Below are positions 24,689-39,817 of a stretch of DNA of 64,000 bases, piece by piece. Position numbers and translations under genes: made by a program. Within the stretch, counting starts at the first letter, position 1. Every line of letters begins with the position of its first letter. The notes under the pieces are model-generated. The model ran no database searches. It was not told the origin of the DNA and was given only the letters and a program-made list of their open reading frames with translations. This DNA comes from Trichococcus palustris (GTDB lineage: Bacteria; Bacillota; Bacilli; Lactobacillales; Aerococcaceae). The stretch spans positions 55,760 through 119,759 of the forward strand of contig NZ_FOTD01000007.1 in the NCBI RefSeq assembly GCF_900114465.1, given 5' to 3'.

Positions 24689-26071
24689 TTATTTGTTGCG
24701 TGTCAATGCCACGACTGATTCCACATGCAGCGTTTGCGGGAACAGATCCACTGGTTGGATACTGCCTACGCTGTAGCCGCCTTCGTGGAATAACTGAAGG
24801 TCGCGTGCCATTGTAGCCGGGTTGCAGCTGACGTAAACGATACGTTCAGGGGCAATTTCCAAAGCCGCTTCGATGAAGGCTGGTTCCAAGCCTTTGCGTG
24901 GCGGATCGACAACCAAGACATCCGCTTTGACGCCTTCGGCAGCCCATTTTGGCATTACTTCTTCGGCAGCGCCGACTTCAAAGGTAATGTTATCGATATT
25001 GTTTGCTTCGGCGTTCATTTCAGCCATCTTCACGGCAACCGGAACGACTTCCATCGCATAGACGTGTTTCGCTTTTTCAGCCAATGACAAGGAGATGGTT
25101 CCGATTCCGCAATATGCATCGATGACGGTTTCTTCGCCTGTCAATTCTGCAGCTTCGATCGCCAGTTTATATAGTTTTTCCGTTTGGACCGGATTCACTT
25201 GATAGAATGAACGGGAAGAGATGGCGAATGTATGGCCCATCAATTTGTCGTGGTACACATCTTCACCGTGCAGGACGATTGTTTCGTCGCCCAGGATGAC
25301 ATTGTTTTGTTTCGGGTTCACATTTTGGACGATGCTGACCACTTCCGGTAAAGCTTCCAAAATAGCTGGAATGATTTTGCTTTGCGGGAACAGTTTCGCC
25401 GTACGCGTCACCAAGACAACCATCATTTCGCCGGTGTAAAAACCGCGGCGGATCATGATGTGACGGATATTTCCGGTATGTTTCTTTTCATCGTATGCTT
25501 TCACGTTGAATTCTTGCAGAATGTTACGGACTTTTACGATGGCTTCATCGATTTTTGGATCTTGGATCTGGAAGTTTTCCATCGGGATCAATTCATGTGT
25601 GTTGGTGCGGAAGAATCCGGTAACCAATTTGCCGTCTTTTTGACGTACCGGAATCTGTGCTTTGTTGCGGTATCCCCATGGATTTTCCATGCCGATGGTC
25701 GGTTTTACTTCTACTTCCGGCATTTTAGCGATGCGTTTCATCACTTGCTTCACGTTGTTTTGTTTGAAGGCCAATTGCGCTGAGTAGCGAAGATTTTGCA
25801 AAGGCATCGTTCCGACGCGTGTCCCTTTGACATCTTTGGAAGGGATGCGGTCAGGCGAGCTGGTCAGTCTTTCTTCGATTCTCGCGAAGCCAAAAGATTT
25901 ACCCACTTTTGTCACTTTAATGACGGCCTGTTCGCCGGGCAGTCCATCCGCTACAAATAATGGATAACCCTCAACCTTTGCGACACCCATACCTTCTGAC
26001 GTTAAGTCTTCAAAAGTTACTGTTATTTTCTCATTTTTTGTTACCGGTGCTGCCGTAAATTGTTTTTTCAT
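24689..26071 (-). CDS. rlmD: 23S rRNA (uracil-C5)-methyltransferase RlmD/RumA type
   Basis: A 460-residue RNA m5U methyltransferase. An N-terminal TRAM domain (about 12-70: VTFEDLTSEGMGVAKVEGYPLFV) is followed by a central RNA-binding part and a SAM domain with DAYCGIGT, DPPRKGLEPAFIEA and the VYVSCNPATMARDL motif that holds the catalytic cysteine. The four Fe-S cysteines of E. coli RlmD are not evident, as in Bacillus homologues such as RlmCD. Position specificity (1939 or 747) is therefore uncertain. RBS GAGGAG before the ATG. Monocistronic. Confidence 0.9.
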   Translation of the reverse strand: MKKQFTAAPVTKNEKITVTFEDLTSEGMGVAKVEGYPLFVADGLPGEQAVIKVTKVGKSFGFARIEERLTSSPDRIPSKDVKGTRVGTMPLQNLRYSAQLAFKQNNVKQVMKRIAKMPEVEVKPTIGMENPWGYRNKAQIPVRQKDGKLVTGFFRTNTHELIPMENFQIQDPKIDEAIVKVRNILQEFNVKAYDEKKHTGNIRHIMIRRGFYTGEMMVVLVTRTAKLFPQSKIIPAILEALPEVVSIVQNVNPKQNNVILGDETIVLHGEDVYHDKLMGHTFAISSRSFYQVNPVQTEKLYKLAIEAAELTGEETVIDAYCGIGTISLSLAEKAKHVYAMEVVPVAVKMAEMNAEANNIDNITFEVGAAEEVMPKWAAEGVKADVLVVDPPRKGLEPAFIEAALEIAPERIVYVSCNPATMARDLQLFHEGGYSVGSIQPVDLFPQTLHVESVVALTRNK

Positions 26072-26305
26072 AGTTACTCCTCAGTTCATAATTTTTCACT
26101 CCTTCATTATACCAAAAATTTTTTTACATCGATATAGCCAAACCTTCGATTGTAAAAACTAACCCTATTTTCATAATAGATGTAATAATCGTGTCTCTAA
26201 GAAAAAACGGGAGGTTTTGGATAGGAACTATTCCCCACTTTCAGTATAATAGGGGTGTATGGAACCGCTGCTTTTTGATATGAAAAGAAAGTGAGGATGA
26301 CACTA

Positions 26306-26704
26306 ATGAGCGAACAACGCATCGTAACCTTTTTGACTTTTCCTGAAACTGCGGAAGAGGCGATGAATTTTTATGTTTCTATTTTTCCGAATTCCAGCAT
26401 AACATCCCTTACGAAAATCGATGAGGACGAACACGGCGAAGGCGGCCGAGTGGTAAACGGACAATTCGTCTTGGATGGGCAACACTTTATGGCGATGGAC
26501 ATGGAAAAAGAATTTCTGCCTGATTTTTCATGGGCTACTTCCCTCTACGTGGCGTGCGAGGATGAACCGGCATTCGATAATTACTTCGACAGCCTATCGG
26601 CGGAGGGAACGGTGATGATGGGGCCCGAACCTGTCGGTGAATTGCGTTCCGTTTCGTGGGTAACCGATCAATTCGGCGTCACCTGGCAACTGGTCTGGAA
26701 ATAA
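26306..26704 (+). CDS. VOC family (PhnB/3-demethylubiquinone MT-like) protein
   Basis: A 132-residue vicinal-oxygen-chelate protein of the PhnB-like group. VTFLTFPETAEEAMNFYVSIF is the characteristic first module, followed by FVLDGQHFMAMD and the C-terminal DQFGVTWQLVW. The fold is shared by dioxygenases, glyoxalases and resistance proteins; function is unknown. The ATG at 26306 has TGAGGA 8 nt upstream. It has its own terminator and is flanked by a minus-strand gene on each side. Confidence 0.85.
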   Translation: MSEQRIVTFLTFPETAEEAMNFYVSIFPNSSITSLTKIDEDEHGEGGRVVNGQFVLDGQHFMAMDMEKEFLPDFSWATSLYVACEDEPAFDNYFDSLSAEGTVMMGPEPVGELRSVSWVTDQFGVTWQLVWK

Positions 26705-26714
26705 GCATAAAAAT

Positions 26715-26769
26715 AAAATAAGCGAGAGGCTGGCCCTACAAGTTGGGCTAGTCTCTCACTTATTTTTTT
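26715..26769 (+). terminator. Terminator of the VOC gene
   Basis: AAATAAGCGAGAGGCTGGCCC pairs with a complementary run and is followed by seven T on the plus strand. Confidence 0.85.
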
Positions 26770-26855
26770 CTGCAGTCAACAGCTCATGAAACTGATTCGC
26801 GGTATCAAAATCTACCGCTCGGTCACCTTTGCGGCGAGTTCCTTTTACATCATAA

Positions 26856-26910
26856 TAAAAAATGTCCGCAGCCTCTTCCCGGAACAGCGGGAAAAGGCTG
26901 TGGACATTTT
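26856..26910 (-). terminator. Terminator of dagK
   Basis: AATGTCCGCAGCCTCTTCCC pairs with its near-complement around GGAACAGC. On the minus strand the stem is followed by TTTTTT. Confidence 0.85.
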
Positions 26911-26920
26911 GTTTGATCTC

Positions 26921-27958
26921 TTATTCGTCTTTGCCATCATACGGCAAATGTTTGTCGGTCACTTCGTCCGGACTCAAGGTTTCAAATTCCTTCATGAATC
27001 CCGTTCCGGCACCGGCAAAGATGTCTTCATCTACTTCTTGATCGATCGGCTCTGCGTAATCCGAGGTATTCCCGATGATTTGGATATGTTGTTGCAGGTT
27101 GGTGAACAGTGTCGGCGCATCGCCGCCGTATTCCCCATCCAAATTGATCATCAGACGCGAACCGTCCAAGGCCTCGGCTTTCACAAAACTGGTATGCGTG
27201 TAGAGGACATTCGCATTTTCGAGATGGCGTCCGCCGTTCAGCACCTGAACCAATACTTGCAGAATCTCAAAGATATTGGCTGTCTTCACAATGAACAAGG
27301 TGAATTTTCCGTCGCCCAGAACAATGTTCGGGTCAATCGTCTCAAAGCCGCCGACTGAATTCGTCAAGGCCACAAAGAACATGGATGCCATGCCATCAAA
27401 AATACCGTTTTCATATTCGATGCGCATATGCATCGGTTTCAGCTGCGGTATTTTTTCCGCACCTTTCCCCAAGTAAGCCAGGTAGCCGAAGATCGTTTTT
27501 AATTTAGTAGGGACATCGTACGTCAAATCGGTCAAATAACCGCCCGCTGCGATATTGATGAAGTAAGTATCATTTGCTTGCCCAATGTCCATCGGGATGG
27601 CATTGCCCTCCGCAATGACGCGTGCTGCATCTAATAGATTTGAACGCGGAATTTTCAATGCCCTGGCATAATCGTTGGTGGTGCCTGCCGGAATGATTCC
27701 GATGGTCGGCCTTTTTTCCAACCCGGCAATCCCGTTCACGACTTCATTTACGGTTCCGTCCCCGCCGGCAGCCACAATCAAATCAAATCCTGCCAATGCG
27801 GCACGCTCTGCTTCTTTTGTCGCAGAAAGCGGTTCAGGCGTAGTGGCATAGGCACTTGCTTCATAGCCAGCTTCTTCCAATATTTGAAGGATGTCAATCA
27901 TACTTTTTTTCAGGATCTCTCTTCCCGAAGTAGGATTATATATTACTCTTGCTCTCAT
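26921..27958 (-). CDS. dagK: Diacylglycerol kinase (DagK/YegS family lipid kinase)
   Basis: A 345-residue soluble lipid kinase that returns diacylglycerol, released during lipoteichoic acid synthesis, to phosphatidic acid. The nucleotide-binding NPTSG near the start and the AAGGDGTVNEVVNG loop are diagnostic, and GTTNDYARAL follows. The acidic C-terminal tail is rich in Asp/Glu. LtaS, whose reaction produces the diacylglycerol, is encoded at 58144. ATG 27958 is preferred to the in-frame ATG 12 nt upstream because GAGGA lies 5 nt before it. Confidence 0.92.
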   Translation of the reverse strand: MRARVIYNPTSGREILKKSMIDILQILEEAGYEASAYATTPEPLSATKEAERAALAGFDLIVAAGGDGTVNEVVNGIAGLEKRPTIGIIPAGTTNDYARALKIPRSNLLDAARVIAEGNAIPMDIGQANDTYFINIAAGGYLTDLTYDVPTKLKTIFGYLAYLGKGAEKIPQLKPMHMRIEYENGIFDGMASMFFVALTNSVGGFETIDPNIVLGDGKFTLFIVKTANIFEILQVLVQVLNGGRHLENANVLYTHTSFVKAEALDGSRLMINLDGEYGGDAPTLFTNLQQHIQIIGNTSDYAEPIDQEVDEDIFAGAGTGFMKEFETLSPDEVTDKHLPYDGKDE

Positions 27959-28082
27959 TTTATTCCTCATCTTTCTGGGCTCGTCATTCTATTAGAACAG
28001 CTCACAAATCATACTTTTCCTTTTTCAATCATCCAATAAGTGATTATATCACCAATATTATCAGGATACTAATGATAAATAG

Positions 28083-28160
28083 AAAAAAACAGCAAAATCC
28101 TTTTCCTTCCAAAACAGCCATGCTATTTTCGAAAGATATCCGGATTTTTGCTGATTTTTT
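28083..28160. terminator. Terminator of the gatCAB operon
   Basis: CAGCAAAATCC (28090-28100) pairs with GGATTTTTGCTG (28142-28153). Seven T follow on the minus strand and six on the plus strand. It lies beyond the three-unit repeat, so the gatB transcript would include the repeat. Confidence 0.7.
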
Positions 28161-28214
28161 ACTCTTTATGTGAGGGGATGCTTATCATACGCTCTTTTTA
28201 AAGGAGTTTTCTCT

Positions 28215-28561
28215 CGCTCTATCTAGTTGAGTTCTGAATCCCAAGTGACATTTGCATCATATGTCTTGGTACAAAAATTACGAAAGACTTCTCCCGTGGG
28301 ATTCATCGTATCCTATCTAGTTGAGCTCTGATTCGCAGAGTTCTCCGCCTAAGCTGACAACCACACGCGGACAAAAAACGTCCGCTTTGTGTTTGTCCTC
28401 TTAGTGCTCGAACTCTAAACGCGAATCATCACATCCTATCTCAAACGCGTTCTGAAAAGCAGAGACGTCGTCACTTCACACCTAAGCCCTGTATCTGAAA
28501 ACCGCAGATTCAGGGTCTTAGGTGCTCCAGTGATCCGTCTCTAAACGCTTTTCATCACGCT
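28215..28561 (-). repeat. Structured 3'-UTR repeat, copy B (three tandem units)
   Basis: Three hairpin units follow the gatB TAG stop, each bordered by a shared spacer resembling TCAGAAC(G/T)C...ATAG. In transcript order: unit 1 (type II) has outer arms TGAAAAGC/GCTTTTCA, bulge GTTT, then AGAGACG/CGTCTCT and a TCACT/AGTGA inner pair. Unit 2 (type I) has TGATTCGC/GCGAATCA, bulge GTTT, AGAGTTC/GAACTCT and the GCGGAC/GTCCGC core. Unit 3 is a divergent variant with TGAATCCCA/TGGGATTCA arms. Confidence 0.85.
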
Positions 28562-29992
28562 CTATCTTTTTTCTAACTCCTGCGCCAATAGTTGGTTGAC
28601 CATGCCTGGGTTGGCTTGGCCTTTTGTTTGTTTCATGATTTGGCCTACTAGGAAGCCTTTGGCGCGGTCTTTTCCGGCTTTGAAGTCATCGACTGATTGT
28701 TGGCTGTTGTCCAATACGGCGTTGATGATCGGCAACAGTTGGGCTGGATCGCTCATTTGGATCAGGCCTTCTGCTTCGACGACGGATTTGGCGTCGCCGC
28801 CTTTTGTCGCCAATAAGCGGAATACTTTTTTGGCGATCTTCGTGCTGATTGTGCCGTCTTCGATCAGGGTGATCATGCCGGCTAGGTTGGCTGGTGTCAG
28901 TTTGGTAGCGGCCAATTCAACTTTTTCGCTGTTCAAGTAGGCTGATACTTCACCCATCAACCAGTTGGAAGCCAATTTGGCATCTGCTCCGGCAGCGATT
29001 GTGCCTTCGAAGAAGTCGGACATCTCTTTTGATAAGGTAAGGACCATTGCATCGTATTCTGGCAACTCATATTCAGCGATATATCTTTCACGGCGTTTTG
29101 CAGGCATTTCCGGGATAGTCGCTTTGACGCGGTCGATCCACTCTTGGGAAATGGTCAAGCCTGGCAGGTCTGGTTCCGGGAAATAGCGGTAGTCGCTTTC
29201 GCCTTCTTTGACGCGCATCAGGATTGTTTCGCCGTTTGTTTCATCGAAACGGCGTGTTTCTTGTTGGATGACGCCGCCTGCGTTCAATACTTGCGCTTGG
29301 CGTTTTTCTTCGTGAGCCAAGCCGCGGCGTACGAAGTTGAAGGAGTTCAAGTTCTTCAATTCTGTTTTGGTGCCGAATTTCTCTTGGCCGAACGGACGGA
29401 TGGAGATGTTGGCATCGCAACGCATCGATCCTTCTTCCATCTTCACGTCGGATACGTCTGTGTACATGATGATTTGACGAACGGCATCCAGGTAGGCATA
29501 AGCTTCTTCAGGAGAGCGCATATCTGCTTCGGACACGATTTCGATCAGTGGTGTTCCTTGACGGTTCAAGTCGACGTATGAATAGCCATCCGAGCCGTGC
29601 ATATTTTTGCCGGCATCCTCTTCCAAATGGACGCGTTCGATGCGGATTTTTTTCTTAACGCCTTCCACTTCGATTTCAACCCAGCCATCGTGGCCGATCG
29701 GGTTGTCCAGTTGGGAAATTTGGTAAGCTTTCGGATTATCCGGGTAGAAATAGTTTTTGCGGTCGAAATGCGTTTCCGTCGAAATTTCGCAGTTCAAAGC
29801 CAAAGCCGCTTTCATTCCGAACTCGATTGCGCTTTTATTGATGACCGGCAATACGCCTGGGTAACCCCAGTCGATGACGTTTGTGTTTGTATTTGGTTCC
29901 GCCCCAAAATGTGCTGGAGATGGGGAGAACATTTTTGATTCAGTTTTTAATTCTACGTGGACTTCCAGCCCGATGACTGTTTCATAATTCAT
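28562..29992 (-). CDS. gatB: Asp-tRNA(Asn)/Glu-tRNA(Gln) amidotransferase subunit B
   Basis: A 476-residue subunit that binds the misacylated tRNA and activates the side-chain carboxylate with ATP. The start [20 protein letters not shown], the HLEEDAGKN motif and the [18 protein letters not shown] block are diagnostic. The C-terminal YqeY-like tail domain (about 400-476) binds tRNA. It follows gatA by 12 nt and completes a gatCAB operon, which makes Gln-tRNA(Gln) and/or Asn-tRNA(Asn) indirectly. RBS AGGAGG precedes it. Its stop codon lies at the edge of a three-unit structured repeat. Confidence 0.97.
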   Translation of the reverse strand: MNYETVIGLEVHVELKTESKMFSPSPAHFGAEPNTNTNVIDWGYPGVLPVINKSAIEFGMKAALALNCEISTETHFDRKNYFYPDNPKAYQISQLDNPIGHDGWVEIEVEGVKKKIRIERVHLEEDAGKNMHGSDGYSYVDLNRQGTPLIEIVSEADMRSPEEAYAYLDAVRQIIMYTDVSDVKMEEGSMRCDANISIRPFGQEKFGTKTELKNLNSFNFVRRGLAHEEKRQAQVLNAGGVIQQETRRFDETNGETILMRVKEGESDYRYFPEPDLPGLTISQEWIDRVKATIPEMPAKRRERYIAEYELPEYDAMVLTLSKEMSDFFEGTIAAGADAKLASNWLMGEVSAYLNSEKVELAATKLTPANLAGMITLIEDGTISTKIAKKVFRLLATKGGDAKSVVEAEGLIQMSDPAQLLPIINAVLDNSQQSVDDFKAGKDRAKGFLVGQIMKQTKGQANPGMVNQLLAQELEKR

Positions 29993-30004
29993 AATGTTTT
30001 CCTC

Positions 30005-31459
30005 CTACAGGTTTGGGTGTTTGGTATGATAGTCGTTTGCTTGTTCCAATGCGTAAGCAGCTTGATAGATTTTGCCTTCTTCGAAGTAGTTACCAATCAA
30101 TTGGATTCCGATCGGCATGCCGTCCGCTGAGAAGCCGCCTGGAACGGAAATGGCCGGGACACCCGCCAAGTTGATGGTTACGGTCAATAGGTCATCCATA
30201 TACATAGCAAGCGGATCGTCGTTCTTTTCGCCGATTCCGAATGCGGTCGTCGTTGTTGTCGGTCCCAAAATCAAATCGTAGCCTGCAAAGATATTCGCGA
30301 AGTCGCGTTTGATCAAGGTGCGGACTTGTCCCGCTTTCTTGAAGTAGGCATCGTAGAAACCGGCGCTCAATGAGAATGATCCCAACATGATGCGGCGTTT
30401 TACTTCCATACCAAAGCCTTCGGAACGGCTTCTGATGTACAGTTCTTCCAATGAATTCACGTTTTCGGCACGGTAGCCGTAACGGACGCCGTCGAAACGT
30501 TGCAGGTTGGAAGAGGCTTCTGAAGAAGCGATGATATAGTAGGCAGGGATTCCGTAAGCCAATGTCGGCATGCTTACTTCTTCCACGATTGCACCCATTT
30601 CTTCGAATTGGGCAGCCGCTTTTCTTACTGCATCTTGGATTTCAGCAGATACGCCTTCTTGGAAGTATTCCTTCGGCAAGGCAATCTTCATGCCTGCCAC
30701 TTTTCCGTTCAGGTTTGCGCTGAATTTCGGCACTTCCAAGTTCATACTCGTGGAGTCTTTTGCGTCGTGGCCGCTGATGGCTTCCAATAACAGAGCATTG
30801 TCGGTGACGTTGCGCGTCATCGGGCCGATTTGGTCCAAACTTGATGCAAATGCGATCAAACCATAACGGGATACGCGACCATATGTCGGCTTCATCCCTA
30901 CGATACCGTTGAAGGCTGCCGGTTGACGGATACTTCCGCCGGTATCGGAACCCAATGAAGCAATGACTTCACCGCTGGCAACAGCAGCTGCGGAACCGCC
31001 GGACGAACCGCCGGGAACTTTTGTAAGGTCCCAAGCATTCTTCGTCTTTTTGTAATAAGAATTTTCCGTGCTTCCGCCCATGGCAAATTCATCCATGTTC
31101 AGTTTACCCACGTTTACAGCGCCGGCCGCTTTCAGTTTTTTAACGACTGTAGCGTCATAGATCGGCACAAAGTCTTCCAAAATGCGGCTTGCCGCAGTTG
31201 TCGTCAGACCATCCGTTACGATGTTATCTTTGATCCCCATCGGAATGCCGTTCAGGACATTGCCGTCGGCGTAGCCTTTTTCGTCGGCTGCCTGGGCTTG
31301 TTTCAAAGCTTCCTCTTCGTTCAAGGCAAGGAAAGCTTCCACTTTTCCGTCGGTTTCAGCGATGCGTTTGAAAGCTGCTTGCGTCAATTCAACAGAAGAG
31401 AATGTTTTGTTTGCTAAACCTTCGTGCAGGCTCGTTAGCGTTTCATTGAAAATACTCAT
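30005..31459 (-). CDS. gatA: Asp-tRNA(Asn)/Glu-tRNA(Gln) amidotransferase subunit A
   Basis: A 484-residue amidase-signature subunit that releases ammonia from glutamine. The Lys of MGIKDN, the serine-rich [14 protein letters not shown] and the [11 protein letters not shown] block form the Ser-cis-Ser-Lys triad. It overlaps gatC by 4 nt (ATGA), so translation is coupled, and precedes gatB. Length is normal. Confidence 0.97.
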   Translation of the reverse strand: MSIFNETLTSLHEGLANKTFSSVELTQAAFKRIAETDGKVEAFLALNEEEALKQAQAADEKGYADGNVLNGIPMGIKDNIVTDGLTTTAASRILEDFVPIYDATVVKKLKAAGAVNVGKLNMDEFAMGGSTENSYYKKTKNAWDLTKVPGGSSGGSAAAVASGEVIASLGSDTGGSIRQPAAFNGIVGMKPTYGRVSRYGLIAFASSLDQIGPMTRNVTDNALLLEAISGHDAKDSTSMNLEVPKFSANLNGKVAGMKIALPKEYFQEGVSAEIQDAVRKAAAQFEEMGAIVEEVSMPTLAYGIPAYYIIASSEASSNLQRFDGVRYGYRAENVNSLEELYIRSRSEGFGMEVKRRIMLGSFSLSAGFYDAYFKKAGQVRTLIKRDFANIFAGYDLILGPTTTTTAFGIGEKNDDPLAMYMDDLLTVTINLAGVPAISVPGGFSADGMPIGIQLIGNYFEEGKIYQAAYALEQANDYHTKHPNL

Positions 31460-31761
31460 GCGCCTTCCACCTCGTTATCTAAAATTGCTGGAACTTGGAT
31501 CATTCCATCTTCAGCTGTTTTTACATTTTTGAATAATAGGTCACGGTCCGTTCCTGGCTCGGCAACGTCTTCACGCATAACATTCTTCACTTCGTAGCCG
31601 TGGGAAGTAACGGGTACGCCTGTCGTATCGACTGACTCCAGATGTTCTACCATGTCGATGATGGCCCCTAGTTGTTCCGTAAAGTGTGTGATTTCATTGG
31701 GAGCAAATTCCAATTTTGCCAGTTTTGCCACGTGACGAACTTGTTCTTCACTGATTGCCAT
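31456..31761 (-). CDS. gatC: Asp-tRNA(Asn)/Glu-tRNA(Gln) amidotransferase subunit C
   Basis: A 101-residue small subunit that clamps GatA to Gat[11 protein letters not shown] near the start and MREDVAEPG in the middle are diagnostic. It is the first gene of gatCAB, with AGAAGGG upstream of the ATG. A promoter should lie in the AT-rich 31770-31850 stretch. Confidence 0.95.
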   Translation of the reverse strand: MAISEEQVRHVAKLAKLEFAPNEITHFTEQLGAIIDMVEHLESVDTTGVPVTSHGYEVKNVMREDVAEPGTDRDLLFKNVKTAEDGMIQVPAILDNEVEGA

Positions 31762-31857
31762 GTGATACCCTTCTTTCTGTCGTTTTGTTTACTCTGCGTT
31801 TTTTTACATACTTTTCCATTTTATCATAAAGATAATCATTTTACCTTAATAATTTAT

Positions 31858-31890
31858 CCCCACCCTGCCGCTATGCCGGCGGGGTGGGGG
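31858..31890 (-). terminator. GC-rich hairpin downstream of camS
   Basis: CCCCACCC pairs with GGGTGGGG, and inner GCCG/CGGC extends it. The following minus-strand sequence is AT-rich but lacks a long T-run. It probably ends the pcrA-ligA-camS transcript. Confidence 0.6.
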
Positions 31891-31909
31891 GTGGATATCA
31901 GGATAAAAC

Positions 31910-37374
<5,465 letters not shown>

Positions 37375-37664
37375 ATTTGCCATCCTCTCTCTTGTTGCCA
37401 GTGTTTCATGATTACTATTTATTTATGTTAAAAGTCCTTATTCTTACTTCTATCCACATCATGACTTAGTCTATCATTTTCAAGGCCGGGTATCAACGAA
37501 TCGCCCGATTTTTTAAAGAGTTTTTAAGTGTTGTTTACTTTTTGTCGTTCATTTGCACAACTTACATTTTTTTGCGTTTTTTTCAAAAAAAATATTTATA
37601 TTCAGCCGAAAAGAGCATCCAATAACGGGAAACAATCGCGTTCCAATTTGAGGAGTGGATTTGG

Positions 37665-37811
37665 ATGACAAAAAGATGTTTATTTTTCTACCTGGGCTAT
37701 TTATGCATCATTCTGATGATTTGGCTGCATCAATCCCCTCACTCCGATGCGCTGTCTCTGGAAGTGGCGAAAGACCAGCAAGGGCATAATCATGCCCTTG
37801 CTGTTGAATAA
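37665..37811 (+). CDS. 48-residue single-helix membrane peptide
   Basis: A short open frame on the opposite strand from its neighbours: a basic MTKR, one membrane helix (CLFFYLGYLCIILMIWL), then a short hydrophilic tail with HQSPHSDA and QQGHNHALAVE. GAGGAG lies 9 nt before the ATG, and AT-rich promoter-like DNA (TTGCGT and TTTATA near 37572-37600) is upstream. A perfect 12-bp inverted repeat (37776-37803) lies within the last codons. A shared terminator follows at 37890. No homologue is known to me. The good ribosome site and the isolated position between two minus-strand genes support it. Confidence 0.5.
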   Translation: MTKRCLFFYLGYLCIILMIWLHQSPHSDALSLEVAKDQQGHNHALAVE

Positions 37812-37889
37812 ACGTCCAACCGGAAAGGCCCGCTTTGCCCATTCCCCGCCTGCAACGCCTGATTGATAAAAAAATAAAACGCTTCAGTG

Positions 37890-37930
37890 AAAAAAGGTAC
37901 CGCACATCCAACGATGGCGATACCTTTTTT
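37890..37930. terminator. Bidirectional terminator
   Basis: AAAAAAGGTACCGC and GCGATACCTTTTTT form the stem. It can end both the 48-codon gene (plus) and the GntR gene (minus, stop at 37935). Confidence 0.85.
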
Positions 37931-37934
37931 CATT

Positions 37935-38594
37935 CTATTTTGCGAGTAAATCGCTTGATTCCTTTATCATTTCAAAAAATACGCTGAGATGCTGTCCCAG
38001 TTCATCATAGCTTTTTGTTTTCAACAACGTGACGGCTTGTTGGTAAACACCCAGCAAGGTGCTTTCACTTTGGTAGCGTTCCTCGTCCTGGAAGGCGGAA
38101 TCATCGGAGTAGGTGCCGTGAACGGCTTGGGCGGTGGACAGGAGCACCGTTTTGAAATACTGGTTTTCGCTTTTATCCACAAATGTCTCGTACAGCTTAT
38201 ATTCTTGCTCAAAATAGCCCGCCGCATCCCGGTATTTCAGATATCCTTCCTGCTTCTCCAGAATCCCCTCTAGTTTAGCTATATCGATGCATACATCGTT
38301 TTCTTTCAGATAAACCAAGTAATTCCCCACTAAGCCATGTATCAAATCCAGGCGTTCGATCAAACCTTCATTCGATATCTTCTTTTCCGCCACCACATAT
38401 CCCTTGTAAGTAACCGATGCTACCCAACCTTCATCTTCCAGCAAAAGTAAGGCCTTGCGGATCGGCGTCCGGCTCATGAACAAGGCTTCCGAAACGATTT
38501 GTTCAGTGATTTTTGTACCTGGCGGCCAAGCATTACCATCAATTTTTTCCTTTATATAACTGTATGCTTTCTTGAATAATTTGTCCTCTGCCAT
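37935..38594 (-). CDS. GntR family transcriptional regulator, FCD type
   Basis: A 219-residue regulator. The N-terminal winged helix (about 5-70) shows YIKEKIDGNAWPPGTKI and the recognition helix MSRTPIRKALLLLEDEGWV. The C-terminal all-helical part resembles an FCD ligand domain but without clear metal ligands. It lies 42 nt downstream of a PurK-like gene, in the same direction, so it probably controls or is coupled to it. GGAGGGG precedes the ATG. Confidence 0.85.
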   Translation of the reverse strand: MAEDKLFKKAYSYIKEKIDGNAWPPGTKITEQIVSEALFMSRTPIRKALLLLEDEGWVASVTYKGYVVAEKKISNEGLIERLDLIHGLVGNYLVYLKENDVCIDIAKLEGILEKQEGYLKYRDAAGYFEQEYKLYETFVDKSENQYFKTVLLSTAQAVHGTYSDDSAFQDEERYQSESTLLGVYQQAVTLLKTKSYDELGQHLSVFFEMIKESSDLLAK

Positions 38595-38636
38595 TTTCCA
38601 TACTCCCCTCCTTGTTGAAGATCACGAAAATACCGT

Positions 38637-39767
38637 TTATTTTCCCGCTTCCAAAAGACCACTATTTGCCAGTTCCTGGATAAGGACATGGGCATCGTTC
38701 CCCAACAACGTCACATGTCCCATCTTCCGTTTCGAACGGCGGTCCTTTTTGCCATAAAAATGGAAATGCCAATCCGGTTTGGTCAGCAGCAACATCAAGG
38801 CATCGTCTAATTTTTCTTGCAGAATATTAAAGGTCACGCTTGTCCCGTACAATTGGATTTCCGGGATCGGCAACCCGCAAATGCAGCGAACCAACGCCTC
38901 GTATTGCGAGATATTGCAAGCATCCAACGAATAATTGCAGGAATGATGCGGTCTGACCACCAAACGATTCACATAGATGGAACCGGCGGATGTGATGAAT
39001 GTTTCGATCGTCAACACGCCTACCAAGTTCATCGCGTGGGCGAGCACCTTCCCGATATGTTCCATTTCCTTTTGGACGTTGCTCCCTACACGGGCCGGCG
39101 TGATAGTATTGACCAATTTATTATTGCGGTAAAGCGTTTCCGTGACCGGGAACGCTGAGAAGACGTTATTTGTATCTTGCGCGACGGTGATGGCTAATTC
39201 TCTTTCAAAGGGAATCCAAGACTCCAGAATGCAGGTCCCTTTTTTCAGAAGCAGTACAGCTTTTCCAAATTCCTCCTCGCTGTAGATGAGCTGTTGTTCC
39301 GGAGCAGCGGATTCCACACGGATCGTTTTCAATATACAAGGAAAGCCGATGCTTTTTACAGCTTCTTCCATGTCCTCGATGTTCGTTATCGTTGCATAAG
39401 GCGTAATGTTTATATTCAAGGATTCCAAAAAGGCCTTTTCGATCACCCTATCTTGCGTGATGGCCAACGTATCCGGATCCTGCGGAATGGCGATATAGTG
39501 CTGGATTTCATTCAATGTCATTGTGTCAACGGCTTCGGACTCGAAGGTGAGAACATCAGACTTTGAAGCAAAATCAGTCAGCGCATCGAAATCTGTGTAT
39601 TTCTTCAATATGTGCCAGTCCGCTACTTGAGCTGCAGGGCAATCCGGATCGGCATCCAATATGCCAATGAGATAGCCCATTTTTTTTGCTTCCAAGGCAA
39701 TCATTCGGGCGACATGTCCACCGCCAATAATACCTATCGTCTTTCCGGGTAAAATTTGATTCGACAT
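38637..39767 (-). CDS. Divergent PurK-like ATP-grasp protein
   Basis: A 376-residue homologue of N5-carboxyaminoimidazole ribonucleotide synthase. The N-terminal part is well conserved (LPGKTIGIIGGG, DCPAAQVADW, QDR.IEKAFLESL). The catalytic part is degraded: the glycine-rich GYDGKGQ loop after LKT is replaced by VESAAPEQQ, and the NEIAPRPHNSGH metal motif reads NRLVVRPHHSCN, so an acidic Mg2+ ligand has become Arg. No purE or other pur gene is near. It pairs with a GntR gene 42 nt downstream. It may bind a purine-like ligand without carrying out PurK chemistry; this is inference. Confidence 0.8.
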   Translation of the reverse strand: MSNQILPGKTIGIIGGGHVARMIALEAKKMGYLIGILDADPDCPAAQVADWHILKKYTDFDALTDFASKSDVLTFESEAVDTMTLNEIQHYIAIPQDPDTLAITQDRVIEKAFLESLNINITPYATITNIEDMEEAVKSIGFPCILKTIRVESAAPEQQLIYSEEEFGKAVLLLKKGTCILESWIPFERELAITVAQDTNNVFSAFPVTETLYRNNKLVNTITPARVGSNVQKEMEHIGKVLAHAMNLVGVLTIETFITSAGSIYVNRLVVRPHHSCNYSLDACNISQYEALVRCICGLPIPEIQLYGTSVTFNILQEKLDDALMLLLTKPDWHFHFYGKKDRRSKRKMGHVTLLGNDAHVLIQELANSGLLEAGK

Positions 39768-39817
39768 GCAATCACACAACTCTCTTCTGATTATTCATTT
39801 ACACGTATTCGCTAACT

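Noticed and set aside
26770..26920. Minus-strand frame reading DVKGTRRKGDRAVDFDTANQ
   Set aside because: It looks protein-like but has no start, and its upstream part is the dagK terminator hairpin. At most it is a gene remnant.
29144..29581. 145-codon plus-strand frame within gatB
   Set aside because: Antisense to a highly conserved gene; no independent support.
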